Shown: positions 56,175 to 64,000 of the stretch, one piece after another
How the letters are laid out: each line of letters starts with the position of its first letter
How positions within the stretch are numbered: the first letter of the stretch is position 1
Source of the DNA: an uncultured Caulobacterales bacterium
Lineage (GTDB): Bacteria > Pseudomonadota > Alphaproteobacteria > Caulobacterales > Maricaulaceae
Reading direction: 5' to 3'
DNA: 64,000 nt
NCBI GenBank assembly: GCA_947503715.1
Contig: CANNER010000002.1
Coordinates: forward strand, 434,001 to 498,000
Translations under genes and position numbers: made by a program
Notes under the pieces: model-generated
What the model saw: only the letters and a program-made list of their open reading frames with translations
What the model was told of the DNA's origin: nothing
Databases searched by the model: none

Positions 56175-57521
56175 TTGCGCATTGATCAGAGCTTGGGCGC
56201 GGCTGACCTTCTGCGCGCGCGTGCCGTCTATATGTTGGGCTGGGTCTTCCTGTTTTCACAGGTCATCAATTTGACATTTATGAGTTACGCTTATGGCACT
56301 TGGACTTTCGATCATTGGATCGCGGCGAGTGTCATGGTCATTATATTCACTGCGACGCATCTTCTGCGTTATACGAAGGCGTTTACGGGCTATGCTATCG
56401 CTTATTCGGCACTGATGCTGATAGGGATATTGGCGACATCTATCCCCGATCAAACAGGCATTAATACGGCGATGTTGCCGCTCTTGGTTGCGGGGGCTGT
56501 CATTAATGGGTTTATATCGGGGTGGCGCATGGTCTTTGTCTATGCGAATTTCTCGCTCGCGCTCGTTTGGTTTCTTTACAGCGCGTCTATCACTTGGCCC
56601 GTTCCGATTGGCGTTAGTCCCGTTGACTATCAAGCGCGCGCTTTCATGCGGGCGGTTCAGACGACCATTGCCTTTTCCATCGTCTCCACGGGTCTCGCCG
56701 TGTTCTCTATCTCTATGCATCGTCTTTTTGATCTCTTGGAAAAGAACATCAAATTAGCTCGGGAAGCGGATTACGCGAAATCCAACTTTCTCGCCAATAT
56801 GTCTCATGAACTCCGGACGCCGTTAAACGGTGTTATCGGGATGGCGGGCCTGATGATGAAGACGGATATGACACCGACGCAGCGTCAATACGTTGAGATT
56901 ATCGATGGGTGCTCTACCGGATTGGTGACGATCATCAATGATGTGCTGGACCTGTCCAAATTGGATTCCGGTAAAGCCCAATTTACCTATGCGTCTTTCG
57001 ATTTACAGAAAATGCTGGGGTCCCTCGTCGCTCTTAACCGTCCCGCAGCCCTCGAAAAAAATCTCGCGCTTGAGCTTCATTGGATGGGAGATACCCCAAC
57101 ACATATTATCAGTGATGAGTCGCGCTTGCGGCAAGTCGCGAATAATCTCATCGGCAACGCAGTGAAATTTACAGAATCGGGCCGGATTGATGTCATCGTG
57201 CAGTCCCGGCAAATTCGTGAGGATCTAACCGAGCTATGCCTCTTCGTCCGGGATACGGGCGTGGGCATAGATGAAGCCGATTTGGGGCGTGTTTTCACGC
57301 GTTTTGAACAAGTCGATAACCGTCTGTCCTCCGGTACAACCGGCACAGGGCTTGGCCTGTCGATTACGCGCGGCCTTGTTGAGGGTATGGGCGGTAAGGT
57401 CCATGTCCAGAGCGTTGTGGGGGAGGGAACGGTTTTCACAATTCAACTCCCCGTACGGATTGAGCGACGCGGAACGCAGGTGGTACAGGTTCCGGCTGAC
57501 AAGATGAGACGAAGCGCTTAA
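56175..57521 (+). CDS. Membrane sensor histidine kinase
   Basis: 448 residues. The N-terminal half has about five membrane helices with hardly any periplasmic loop. After a short coiled linker come the H-box NMSHELRTPLNGVIGMAG, N-box NLIGNAVKFTESG, G1 DTGVGID, F-box FTRFEQVDN and G2 GTGLGLSITRG. There is no receiver domain and no adjacent response regulator, so it is an orphan whose partner is elsewhere. The start is probably a TTG (56175) with a weak ribosome site; an ATG at 56232 is an alternative. Confidence 0.87.
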   Translation: MRIDQSLGAADLLRARAVYMLGWVFLFSQVINLTFMSYAYGTWTFDHWIAASVMVIIFTATHLLRYTKAFTGYAIAYSALMLIGILATSIPDQTGINTAMLPLLVAGAVINGFISGWRMVFVYANFSLALVWFLYSASITWPVPIGVSPVDYQARAFMRAVQTTIAFSIVSTGLAVFSISMHRLFDLLEKNIKLAREADYAKSNFLANMSHELRTPLNGVIGMAGLMMKTDMTPTQRQYVEIIDGCSTGLVTIINDVLDLSKLDSGKAQFTYASFDLQKMLGSLVALNRPAALEKNLALELHWMGDTPTHIISDESRLRQVANNLIGNAVKFTESGRIDVIVQSRQIREDLTELCLFVRDTGVGIDEADLGRVFTRFEQVDNRLSSGTTGTGLGLSITRGLVEGMGGKVHVQSVVGEGTVFTIQLPVRIERRGTQVVQVPADKMRRSA

Positions 57522-57607
57522 CCTGCTTTTGAAATCAAGAAAAAGCAAAAACATCATCCGGCTGGGGGCGCGCATGTTAACCTTTTGTTATTCGCATTTA
57601 ATGAAAG

Positions 57608-58195
57608 ATGAAAAGAAGCCTCAAAGTCTTAAGAGTTTTCGCCTACAACTCTAGCATGAACAATGAGACCTCTGCGCCAGAGAAAATTGATGACCTTCAA
57701 GACACAGCAGCAGAGGTGGGCCGAAAGGCGTCCATCTCTATTTTTGCGCTTCTGGGCATGCTGCTTTTCCCGGCTGCCGCCTCGGCCGGGTCATCTGACC
57801 GGGTTAAATTTTCCGTCAAACCCAAAGTCGCGGTCAAGCTGGTGTCAAAAAAACCGGGACAGCGGACATACCGGATTGCCAGCAACGCGCCCTTTCGAAT
57901 CACGGCGTCCGGTGTCATCGGTCCCATCCGATCGCGTATCACGAAAATCGGCGAGGCCGCGCAAAAACCGGGCAAGCTCGTGGCCTGCCGTCGCGCTGCC
58001 GGAACCCTTCCCACGACGATTTACCGTGCGGCGCGTAAGACAGCAGTAGAGCCGGCCCAACGCAAGGCGCAATCCGTCCTCATCACCCTTCGCTATTCCA
58101 AATATTCCAAGCCGGTTTTTAAAATTGTGCCCCGCCGCAAGAAGGCCGCGACACCGCCTGTTGGACAGGCCTGCGAGACAAATCCGCAAGGTTGA
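57608..58195 (+). CDS. Hypothetical basic protein with one membrane/signal helix
   Basis: 195 residues (or 179 from the ATG at 57656). An acidic N-terminus is followed by one hydrophobic stretch (ISIFALLGMLLFPAAASAG) resembling a late signal peptide. The rest is very basic, rich in Lys, Arg and Pro (KFSVKPKVAVKLVSKKPGQR). Probably exported or membrane-anchored. No ribosome site decides between the two starts. Not recognised. Confidence 0.6.
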   Translation: MKRSLKVLRVFAYNSSMNNETSAPEKIDDLQDTAAEVGRKASISIFALLGMLLFPAAASAGSSDRVKFSVKPKVAVKLVSKKPGQRTYRIASNAPFRITASGVIGPIRSRITKIGEAAQKPGKLVACRRAAGTLPTTIYRAARKTAVEPAQRKAQSVLITLRYSKYSKPVFKIVPRRKKAATPPVGQACETNPQG

Positions 58196-58345
58196 CAGTC
58201 CCGCCTCATCCGCGTAGAGGCCCGCCATTCGCGCAGTTTTAACTCTGCGCTCCGCGCTGTGCAGGATGCAGACGGGGTCCCGTGGTCAACGAGTTTCGTT
58301 CGCCGCGGCCTTTTGCGTTTTGCCTATAACTGGGTGATTTGAGAT

Positions 58346-59941
58346 TTGTTTGAAGCCTTAGGCGATAAGTTAGGCAATGTATTTGACGGTTTGACCGGTC
58401 GTGGTGCGCTCTCCGAATCCGACGTCAATAAAGCCATGCGCGAAATCCGCATTGCGCTGCTTGAAGCTGATGTCGCCCTGCCGGTTGTCAAACAATTCGT
58501 CGAACAGGTCCGCAAGGAAGCCGTCGGCGAGAAAGTTATCAAGTCGATCAAACCGGGCCAGATGGTCATCAAGATTGTCAATGACGCCCTGATTGATATG
58601 CTTGGCGGGACGCTCTCGGATGATGAGGCTGACAAGGCCGAAGCCGCGAAGGCCTCGGAGCTCAACCTCTCCGCCAAACCGCCCGCCGCCATCTTGATGG
58701 CGGGTCTTCAGGGTTCCGGTAAGACGACGACCACTGGTAAGCTCGGGCTCTATCTGCGCTCGGCGCTTAAGAAGAAAGTCCTCTTCGCCTCGCTCGACAC
58801 GAACCGTCCTGCCGCGATGGACCAGCTCGGTATGTTGGCCGAACAGGCGGGCACGGGTTTCCTGCCCATCGTCAAAGGCGAAAGCGCCCTGCAAATTGCC
58901 AAGCGCGCGATGAAAGAGGGCGCTAAAGGCGGCTATGATATCGTCTTCCTCGACACAGCGGGCCGAACCACCGTCAATGATGAATTGATGGACGAAGTCG
59001 AGGCGATTGCGAAAGAGACAAACCCGATTGAAACCCTCCTCGTTGCTGACTCGCTGACGGGTCAGGACGCCGTCGAAACCGCCAGACGCTTTAATGAACG
59101 CCTCCCGCTGACAGGTCTCGTCCTGACGCGTATTGATGGCGATGGACGCGGCGGTGCAGCGCTGTCCATGCGGGCGGTGACAGGTCTTCCAATTAAATTC
59201 CTCGGCACGGGCGAGAAGCTCGACGGCCTCGAAGCTTTCGATGCCGAACGTCTCGCGGGTCGTATTCTGGGGCAAGGCGATATCGTCTCCCTCGTCGAGA
59301 AAGCCGCGCAGGTCATCGATGAAAAAGATGCCGCCAAGACAGCCGAGAAAATGCGTAAGGGTCAATTCGACCTCGAAGATCTGTCCAAGCAACTCGGCCA
59401 GATGCAGAAAATGGGCGGCATGGGTGGCCTCATGAAATTAATGCCCGGTATGGGCAAGATGAAGAAACAACTCGATGCCGCGGGCGGCATTGATGACCGC
59501 TTGCTGAAGCAGCAACAGGCTATTATTTCCTCCATGACACCGGAAGAACGCCGTAAACCGGCCCTGCTGAAAGCCTCGCGCAAGAAACGTATCGCGGCAG
59601 GCTCTGGCATGTCCGTGCAAGAGGTCAACAAGCTCCTCAAAATGCACCGCCAAATGGGCGACATGATGAAGAAAATGTCCAAAGGCGGCATGGCCGGCAT
59701 GATGCAGGCAATGGGCGGCATGCCCGGAATGCCGAAAATGCCCGGTGGGATGTCGGCCAAAGGCGGGATGCCAAATCCGGCCGATATGGATCCGGCCCAA
59801 CTCGAAGAGCTCAAAAAGCAAATGGGCGGCATGCCCGGATTACCGAAATTACCCGGTCTCGGGGGTGCAAAGCTTCCGGGTCTGGGCGGCGGAGGCCTTC
59901 CTGGCTTAGGTGGCGGCTCACCTTTCGGGAAAAAGAAATAA
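58346..59941 (+). CDS. ffh: Signal recognition particle protein Ffh
   Basis: 531 residues, the GTPase of the SRP that brings nascent membrane proteins to FtsY. The N and G domains contain GLQGSGKTTTTGKLG, DTNRPAAMDQL, DTAGRTT and TRIDGDGRGG. The M domain (about 325-440) is followed by a long tail of Gly-Met-Pro repeats (GGMPGMPKMPGG), longer than in E. coli. The start codon is TTG (58346). Confidence 0.97.
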   Translation: MFEALGDKLGNVFDGLTGRGALSESDVNKAMREIRIALLEADVALPVVKQFVEQVRKEAVGEKVIKSIKPGQMVIKIVNDALIDMLGGTLSDDEADKAEAAKASELNLSAKPPAAILMAGLQGSGKTTTTGKLGLYLRSALKKKVLFASLDTNRPAAMDQLGMLAEQAGTGFLPIVKGESALQIAKRAMKEGAKGGYDIVFLDTAGRTTVNDELMDEVEAIAKETNPIETLLVADSLTGQDAVETARRFNERLPLTGLVLTRIDGDGRGGAALSMRAVTGLPIKFLGTGEKLDGLEAFDAERLAGRILGQGDIVSLVEKAAQVIDEKDAAKTAEKMRKGQFDLEDLSKQLGQMQKMGGMGGLMKLMPGMGKMKKQLDAAGGIDDRLLKQQQAIISSMTPEERRKPALLKASRKKRIAAGSGMSVQEVNKLLKMHRQMGDMMKKMSKGGMAGMMQAMGGMPGMPKMPGGMSAKGGMPNPADMDPAQLEELKKQMGGMPGLPKLPGLGGAKLPGLGGGGLPGLGGGSPFGKKK

Positions 59942-59981
59942 ACGCATTTAATTTAAAACAGACACTCAAAGGAAAACTCAC

Positions 59982-60467
59982 ATGTCCGTTAAACTTCGTC
60001 TGGCCCGTCATGGTGCCAAAAAACGCCCTTATTACCGCATCGTTGCGGCTGACGTTCGTGCGCCCCGCGATGGTCGCTTCATCGAACAGGTTGGGTCTTA
60101 TAACCCTATGCTTCCAAAAGACTCCGAAGACCGCGTCAAGCTTGACGTTGAAAAGGTTCAGGACTGGCTGAAAAAAGGCGCCCGCCCAACAGAACGCGTT
60201 GCCCGTTTCCTCGGCGCTGCCGGTCTCTGGGAATGGAAGCACGGCAATAACCCTGAAAAAGGTAAACCTGGTCAGAAAGCCCTCGAGCGTATTGAAGAGC
60301 GCAAAGAAAAAGCCGAAGCCCGCGCCGCTGCGGAAGCCGAAGCCAAAGAAGCTGCTGCAGAAGCCAAGAAGGCCGCTGACGAAGCCGCCAAACAGGCCGC
60401 TGAAGACGCAAAAAATGCGCCTGCTGAAGACGCGCCTGCCGCTGAGGAAACACCTGCTGAAGAGTAG
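59982..60467 (+). CDS. rpsP: 30S ribosomal protein S16 with long Ala/Glu/Lys tail
   Basis: 161 residues. Residues 1-80 are a normal S16 ([31 protein letters not shown]). The remaining half is a low-complexity charged helix of Ala, Glu and Lys ending in a Pro/Ala/Glu stretch, roughly doubling the E. coli length. Extended S16 tails are known in alphaproteobacteria. It follows ffh by 40 bases and ends in a strong terminator, so rimM and trmD are not in the same transcript. Confidence 0.96.
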   Translation: MSVKLRLARHGAKKRPYYRIVAADVRAPRDGRFIEQVGSYNPMLPKDSEDRVKLDVEKVQDWLKKGARPTERVARFLGAAGLWEWKHGNNPEKGKPGQKALERIEERKEKAEARAAAEAEAKEAAAEAKKAADEAAKQAAEDAKNAPAEDAPAAEETPAEE

Positions 60468-60491
60468 AGTTTGTCTCAGATTAAAGTTTGA

Positions 60492-60522
60492 AAGCCGCTT
60501 CTTTCGGGAGGCGGCTTTTTTT
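60492..60522 (+). terminator. Rho-independent terminator after rpsP
   Basis: AAGCCGC pairs with GCGGCTT around a TTCTTTCGGGAG loop, followed by seven T. Confidence 0.93.
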
Positions 60523-60600
60523 ATGAGTCAATCTCGACATTGTGCTGAGGACTTACAGGTCGCATAATAGCGAGGCAGAATTATTCTGGAGCGATTAAAT

Positions 60601-60945
60601 ATGGGACTGTTTTCAAAAACATCCAAATATCTCGAATATGAATATATGGGACACCGCATTGAGGTTCATAATTGGTGGCGCATGGTTCCAACCCAATCTG
60701 CCGCGACGCTGATTATCGATGATGAAATCATCGCGAAAAACACAAAATGGAGCCATATAAACCCGGATATTCCGGTGCTTAAAGGTTCTGGCCTCTCCGA
60801 GTCGATAAAGTCCGTTGAGGTCTTTATGATCGGCATGTTCAGCATGAAGTTCGCATTGAAAATCAATGGTGGGCTTGTTTATTCCGAAGAGATCAGTCGG
60901 GCGGATGAATGGCAGAGAAAACTATTTGGGCATAAGACATTCTGA
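60601..60945 (+). CDS. Hypothetical protein
   Basis: 114 residues starting MGLFSKTSKYLEYEY, without signal peptide. It is rich in aromatic residues and predicted mostly beta (GHRIEVHNWWRMV, ATLIIDDEIIA). The ATG is preceded by GGAG with an A/T-rich gap. It lies between the rpsP terminator and the dps promoter, so it is transcribed alone. I do not recognise the family. Confidence 0.68.
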   Translation: MGLFSKTSKYLEYEYMGHRIEVHNWWRMVPTQSAATLIIDDEIIAKNTKWSHINPDIPVLKGSGLSESIKSVEVFMIGMFSMKFALKINGGLVYSEEISRADEWQRKLFGHKTF

Positions 60946-61002
60946 ATGCCCGTCCTTTAAAATTTTGAAGCCTCCACGTGAAGCGGCTCATATGGAAAAT
61001 TT

Positions 61003-61028
61003 GGAACCGAGGTTGGGTTTCACCCGTA
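61003..61028 (+). promoter_or_regulatory. EcfG-type general stress promoter upstream of dps
   Basis: GGAAC (61003-61007), 17 bases, then CGTA (61025-61028), close to GGAAC-N16/17-CGTT. It lies 30 bases before the dps ATG and has the same spacing as the csbD promoter. dps genes are commonly under EcfG control in alphaproteobacteria. Confidence 0.5.
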
Positions 61029-61059
61029 ATGTAAGGGAAGGTAAAAGAGAGGAACATTT

Positions 61060-61536
61060 ATGCCCGAACATTATGTAAACAACTTAGATGAAACCGCGCG
61101 CGACGCTTCCATTGGACTGTTAAAATCCGCATTGGCTTCCGCACTGGACTTACAATTGGCCGTCAAACAAGCGCATTGGACGATCAAAGGTCCAAGCTTT
61201 ATCGGCTTGCACGAATTACTGGACGAGGTCGCAGACCGCGCGCGTGACCACTCTGATACGATTGCGGAACGGATGGTTATTCTCGGCGGACAGACACATG
61301 GTACAACGCAGAAAATTGCTGAAAACACATCGCTGGAACCCTATCCCGCAGACATTACGGATCAGAATGACCACGTAAAAGCACTCACTGAGCGGTTCAT
61401 GGCCTTTGGTGGCATGTGCCGCGACGCCATCGCCAAGGCAGGCGAGAATGGCGACGAGGATACGGCCGATCTGTTCACAGAGATTAGCCGGAACGTCGAT
61501 AAGGACGCGTGGTTCATCGGTGCACACAACGCGTAA
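61060..61536 (+). CDS. dps: Dps-family DNA-protection ferritin
   Basis: 158 residues forming a dodecameric mini-ferritin that stores iron and removes peroxide. The ferroxidase-site residues are seen in QAHWTIKGPSFIGLHELLDE and DRARDHSDTIAERM. The ATG follows GAGAGG. The N-terminus is short and has few Lys, so direct DNA binding is uncertain. A terminator follows, and an EcfG-like promoter precedes it. Confidence 0.95.
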   Translation: MPEHYVNNLDETARDASIGLLKSALASALDLQLAVKQAHWTIKGPSFIGLHELLDEVADRARDHSDTIAERMVILGGQTHGTTQKIAENTSLEPYPADITDQNDHVKALTERFMAFGGMCRDAIAKAGENGDEDTADLFTEISRNVDKDAWFIGAHNA

Positions 61537-61585
61537 CAATGAATCGGAGTTTTGAGACTTCGGAAGTTGTTATAATAAAGTTGAG

Positions 61586-61612
61586 AAGCCGTCCCTCGGG
61601 GCGGCTTTTTTT
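61586..61612 (+). terminator. Rho-independent terminator of dps
   Basis: AAGCCGTCCC pairs with GGGGCGGCTT (one G-T pair), followed by seven T. Confidence 0.93.
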
Positions 61613-61797
61613 ATGAAGGGGCCATTCATAATTTTGAGGAATCGCTTGGTTTGATTATCAATCTTCCATCAGCCCGGAAACGACCTTTAAGTGAAATGTT
61701 TTGGCGATCAATCACCGCCTGTAAAAGATAATCCTCGGTTATGCCGTTTTCGAAACCGGGGATTGATAAAAACCTCTTTCCTCTATCTCCGTTCATT

Positions 61798-61931
61798 CCG
61801 GCCCGTTATTTGCGTGCAAACAACATGATCTGGAATGCAGAGTTTGTCATGGTTTCAGTGAGTTAAGCGCCGATTTCCGATTGACGCTCTGGACCCCAGC
61901 TCTAGTTGTTTGTGAACAAATAACGGGCCGG
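61798..61931. repeat. 134-bp stretch bounded by 26-bp inverted repeats
   Basis: The arms 61798-61823 and 61906-61931 match at 22 of 26 positions; the outer 15 (CCGGCCCGTTATTTG) and inner 7 (CAAACAA) are perfect. The interior has no coding capacity. It could be a small non-autonomous transposon remnant or a large RNA hairpin. Confidence 0.65.
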
Positions 61932-62068
61932 GGTGGGCGGGATAAGTGGGAATTGAGATTTATTTCAAAAACTGCGTCCACACCCCTTTCGACCTGTGCA
62001 ATCTTTAAGGTGTCTTCTTTTACAGGGCGGTCAGGTGCACATTGACCAGTGCAATTCTGTTTGATGAG

Positions 62069-62107
62069 GCGTCGAAAATTTGGTGAAGCTTACCCATTTT
62101 TCGACGC
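62069..62107. repeat. 10-bp perfect inverted repeat in the dps-protease gap
   Basis: GCGTCGAAAA (62069-62078) and TTTTCGACGC (62098-62107) are perfectly complementary, with A-run and T-run placed so that the hairpin could terminate weakly in either direction. Confidence 0.6.
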
Positions 62108-62126
62108 TTTAATTTAAAAAACAGAA

Positions 62127-62347
62127 ATGCACGGACCGGAAAGAAGCGGTGCTTGTCATTGGAGCGAAGGGCGTAATGTCCCGGCTGCTTGGGTGGCCTG
62201 TCGAGAGCTGATCGTTCCCAGACTGAATGGTTCGGCCGGCAGTGCGAAAAGGCGTCGCCGCGTGGGCCCGTTGGGGTTCGAAAACTTAGCTGTAACTCTG
62301 GTTTGCGACCAGAACCCTGAATACCCACGCGGACACCCCGTTTTTTT
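62127..62347 (+). ncRNA. Candidate structured small RNA with terminator-like end
   Basis: About 220 bases without a convincing gene. The 3' half folds strongly: CCGCGTGGG (62258-62266) pairs perfectly with CCCACGCGG (62324-62332), enclosing GGGTTC/GAACCC (62274-62279, 62312-62317) and a CTGGT/ACCAG hairpin. It ends GACACCCCG followed by seven T (62341-62347). A 76-codon frame crosses it but has no ribosome site. It could be 6S-type or another regulatory RNA; orientation is taken from the T-run. Confidence 0.45.
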
Positions 62348-62437
62348 AAGTCAATGAAACGAAACAAACGGACATAACTAAGAGATACAGGAACTAGATG
62401 GTTCCGAGGATAACGAAATCAGCGGCCGCCCCCGTCT

Positions 62438-62536
62438 GTCATCCCGCACGCAACGCAGTGGAGATGCGGGACCTATCGGCTACTCTCTCAGATTTGCGTT
62501 CATAAATGACAGGCCCCGCACCATGTGCGGGGTGAC
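62438..62536. repeat. REP/MITE-like repeat, copy 2
   Basis: 99 bp with terminal inverted repeats GTCATCCCGCAC and GTGCGGGGTGAC, homologous to the repeat at 15957-16071. The shared left part includes GGAGATGCGGGACCTATCG. The interior is shorter than in copy 1. Confidence 0.75.
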
Positions 62537-62782
62537 ATAGGTGTGTGTCGCCGGGCACGCGCTTGCGCGGTACCGTGCAGTTCGGTTCCTCAGCTATTTG
62601 ATTACCAATCAAATAGCTTCGTCACCACGTTAACCTTTCGGTCATCATACCGACCCTTGCGTTACAATGCCCTCATCTTGGGTTCGAAACGCTTGCGCAT
62701 TTTGGAAAAATCTGCGTTGGTTATAACATTGCGTTGGCTGGTCTTGGCGCAAACCCCGAAATCGCTATTAAAGGAGCCCGCC

Positions 62783-63841
62783 TTGTCCCCCATTCGCACC
62801 TGTCTCACACTATCCTGTCTCTTATTTGCCACACCTGTTTTTGCGGCTGACCTGCTCAGTTTCGATGCAGACCGGAACGTTTTCACCATGGCGCCGACAA
62901 TTTCCAAGGTCACGCCGGGCGTCGTGTCTATCAATACAATTGAATCGGAAGAGGCGGACGGCACGAGTATTGGAGGCATCGGATCAGGCGTCATTATTGA
63001 TGCGAATGAGGGGCTCATCCTGACGAATGACCACGTGATAGAGGATGCGCAATCCATCACGGTCGTCCTCTCAGACCGTCGCCGTTATGACGCGACAATT
63101 ATGGGACAGGACCCTGAGACAGACCTGGCCCTCTTGCGGATCACGGCGGAAAATTTGCAGGCCGTGAAAGTCTATGAAGATGACGCTACGCAGGTTGGGG
63201 ATCTCGTTATTGCTGTAGGAAATCCCTTCGGTCTGTCCCATACGGTCACGACGGGTATCGTCTCGGCCATCGGGCGGCGCGATGATAATCCGCTGGGCTA
63301 TACCGATCTCATTCAGACGGATGCCTCGATCAATCCCGGAAATTCCGGTGGGGCATTGGTCAATTCAGCGGGTGAATTAATTGGCATAAATTCCGCGATT
63401 GTCTCGCGTGAAAGTGGCGGCTCCGGCATTGGTTTTGCCATTCCCGCCCACACTTTCCGCGCCGTCGCGGAACAGTTGGAAAATTACGGCACGGTCTCGC
63501 GCGGCTCACTCGGCGTGATGATTACGCCCGTCACGATGGACCGGATGACGGAACTCTCGCTGGACAATCTGAACGGCGCGCTGATCGTCGAAGTCAATTC
63601 AGGCGGCGCGGCGTCCCTAGCGGGACTGCGGGTCGATGATGTCGTGACGGAATTTGCCGGACGACCAATCGGGAATAGTTCTGATCTTCGCTATGCCGTT
63701 GGCTTAGTGCGCCCCAATACGGTCGCGGATGTGAGCTATATTCGCGGAGGTTTGCAGTTCAGTGACCGCGTGACGATCCAATCCAAAGGCATCGCGAAGA
63801 CGGTCAGCTATGAGGTGATCTTGGACGACCCGGAATCCTAA
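62783..63841 (+). CDS. DegS/HtrA-like periplasmic serine protease
   Basis: 352 residues with a signal peptide ([21 protein letters not shown]). The chymotrypsin-like domain has His in [10 protein letters not shown], Asp in [10 protein letters not shown] and Ser in NPGNSGGAL. One C-terminal PDZ domain (about 245-335) makes it DegS-like in layout; DegP has two. The start is a TTG (62783) six bases after AAAGGAG; the open frame continues upstream through a REP element and is not coding there. It would act in envelope protein quality control. Confidence 0.92.
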   Translation: MSPIRTCLTLSCLLFATPVFAADLLSFDADRNVFTMAPTISKVTPGVVSINTIESEEADGTSIGGIGSGVIIDANEGLILTNDHVIEDAQSITVVLSDRRRYDATIMGQDPETDLALLRITAENLQAVKVYEDDATQVGDLVIAVGNPFGLSHTVTTGIVSAIGRRDDNPLGYTDLIQTDASINPGNSGGALVNSAGELIGINSAIVSRESGGSGIGFAIPAHTFRAVAEQLENYGTVSRGSLGVMITPVTMDRMTELSLDNLNGALIVEVNSGGAASLAGLRVDDVVTEFAGRPIGNSSDLRYAVGLVRPNTVADVSYIRGGLQFSDRVTIQSKGIAKTVSYEVILDDPES

Positions 63842-64000
63842 TCATGCTGTTTTAAAACTGCGTCGCAAATCTCAATCGCGGCGGAGAGCACAGCTTCAAT
63901 CGACATATCCGTCGTGTCTAGCATGTGCGCATCTGCGGCGGGTTTTAACGGTGCAACCGCACGAGTGCTGTCTCTTGTGTCGCGTTCAATTAATTGTTCA
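63838..64000 (-). CDS. cmk: Cytidylate kinase, C-terminal part (runs off the window)
   Basis: The last ~54 codons of a gene whose start lies beyond the window. The reading [20 protein letters not shown] followed by [12 protein letters not shown] is the typical Cmk C-terminus, including the DSTR motif that contacts the CMP phosphate. Its stop overlaps the stop of the convergent protease gene. The enzyme phosphorylates CMP and dCMP. Confidence 0.88.
   Translation of the reverse strand, partial: EQLIERDTRDSTRAVAPLKPAADAHMLDTTDMSIEAVLSAAIEICDAVLKQHD

Noticed and set aside
58370..59392. 340-codon frame antisense to ffh
   Set aside because: Mirror of a highly conserved gene with strong codon bias; typical antisense artefact.
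62127..62357. 76-codon frame in the gap before the protease gene
   Set aside because: Covers a strongly self-complementary stretch and lacks a ribosome site; a structured RNA is more likely.
62525..62782. N-terminal extension of the DegS-like protease
   Set aside because: Runs through a REP element and lacks a signal peptide; the TTG at 62783 has AAAGGAG and gives a normal signal.
1..64000. CRISPR arrays, prophage genes, integrases or complete insertion sequences
   Set aside because: No regularly spaced repeats, phage structural genes, integrase or transposase motifs were found.

Overview
The window looks like chromosome from a free-living, probably marine alphaproteobacterium. The best guess is a Caulobacterales/Maricaulales-type lineage; no 16S is present, so this is inference. 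The grounds are the alphaproteobacterial gene set (short RNase D without HRDC domains, NDUFAF5-like methyltransferase, a comF-grxC-nitrilase-DUF1178-gpsA run, ubiG, UnbV/FG-GAP protein, DUF1800/DUF1501 pair), two EcfG-like general-stress promoters, a TonB-dependent receptor, and frequent TTG starts.

Layout. 0-2 kb: RNase D (-) and an Ada-type DNA repair protein (+). 1.9-9 kb: a tightly overlapping type II secretion operon read leftward (gspE-F-G-H-I-J-K-L-M), without gspC, gspD, gspN or a prepilin peptidase. 9.2-13.8 kb: an ABC ATPase and a giant permease fused to an M1 metallopeptidase, preceded by a perfect 14-bp inverted repeat. 13.8-15.4 kb: efp, a tiny membrane protein and suhB, overlapping; the efp start codon sits in a 10-bp hairpin. 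15.4-16.2 kb: copy A of a long repeated structured element and a REP-like repeat. 16.2-18.8 kb: arsR-aquaporin and a thiolase-like protein. 19-22.8 kb: LON-domain/Trm112/DUF1244/hslV operon, an apparently leaderless padR operon, and a thioredoxin-TPR protein. 22.9-28.2 kb: nucleoside hydrolase, phosphoribosyltransferase, UnbV protein, ribokinase, Ybak/ProX deacylase, NTF2-like protein.

28.3-40 kb is accessory. It begins at tRNA-Gly(GCC) and holds a shortened RHS protein with an AT-richer tail and a small membrane partner, copy B of the structured element, a TonB-dependent receptor broken by a single amber codon, a multiply broken SASA-type carbohydrate esterase, an acyltransferase, a DUF4031/CoA-transferase pair and a multiply broken class C beta-lactamase-like hydrolase.

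40-64 kb returns to conserved genes: methyltransferase, comF, grxC, nitrilase, DUF1178, gpsA, ParB-like, ubiG, csbD, lysC, a DUF305-LVIVD protein, DUF1800/DUF1501, rpmI-rplT, a membrane histidine kinase, ffh, rpsP, dps, a DegS-like protease and the 3' end of cmk. The 1.2-kb gap before the protease holds several inverted repeats, a candidate structured RNA and a second copy of the REP-like repeat.

The most notable signal is the pair of diverged elements at about 15446-15902 (+) and 31117-31469 (-). They share ordered conserved blocks and hairpins, no consistent reading frame, and one highly variable peripheral domain. They behave like two copies of a large structured non-coding RNA, possibly mobile.
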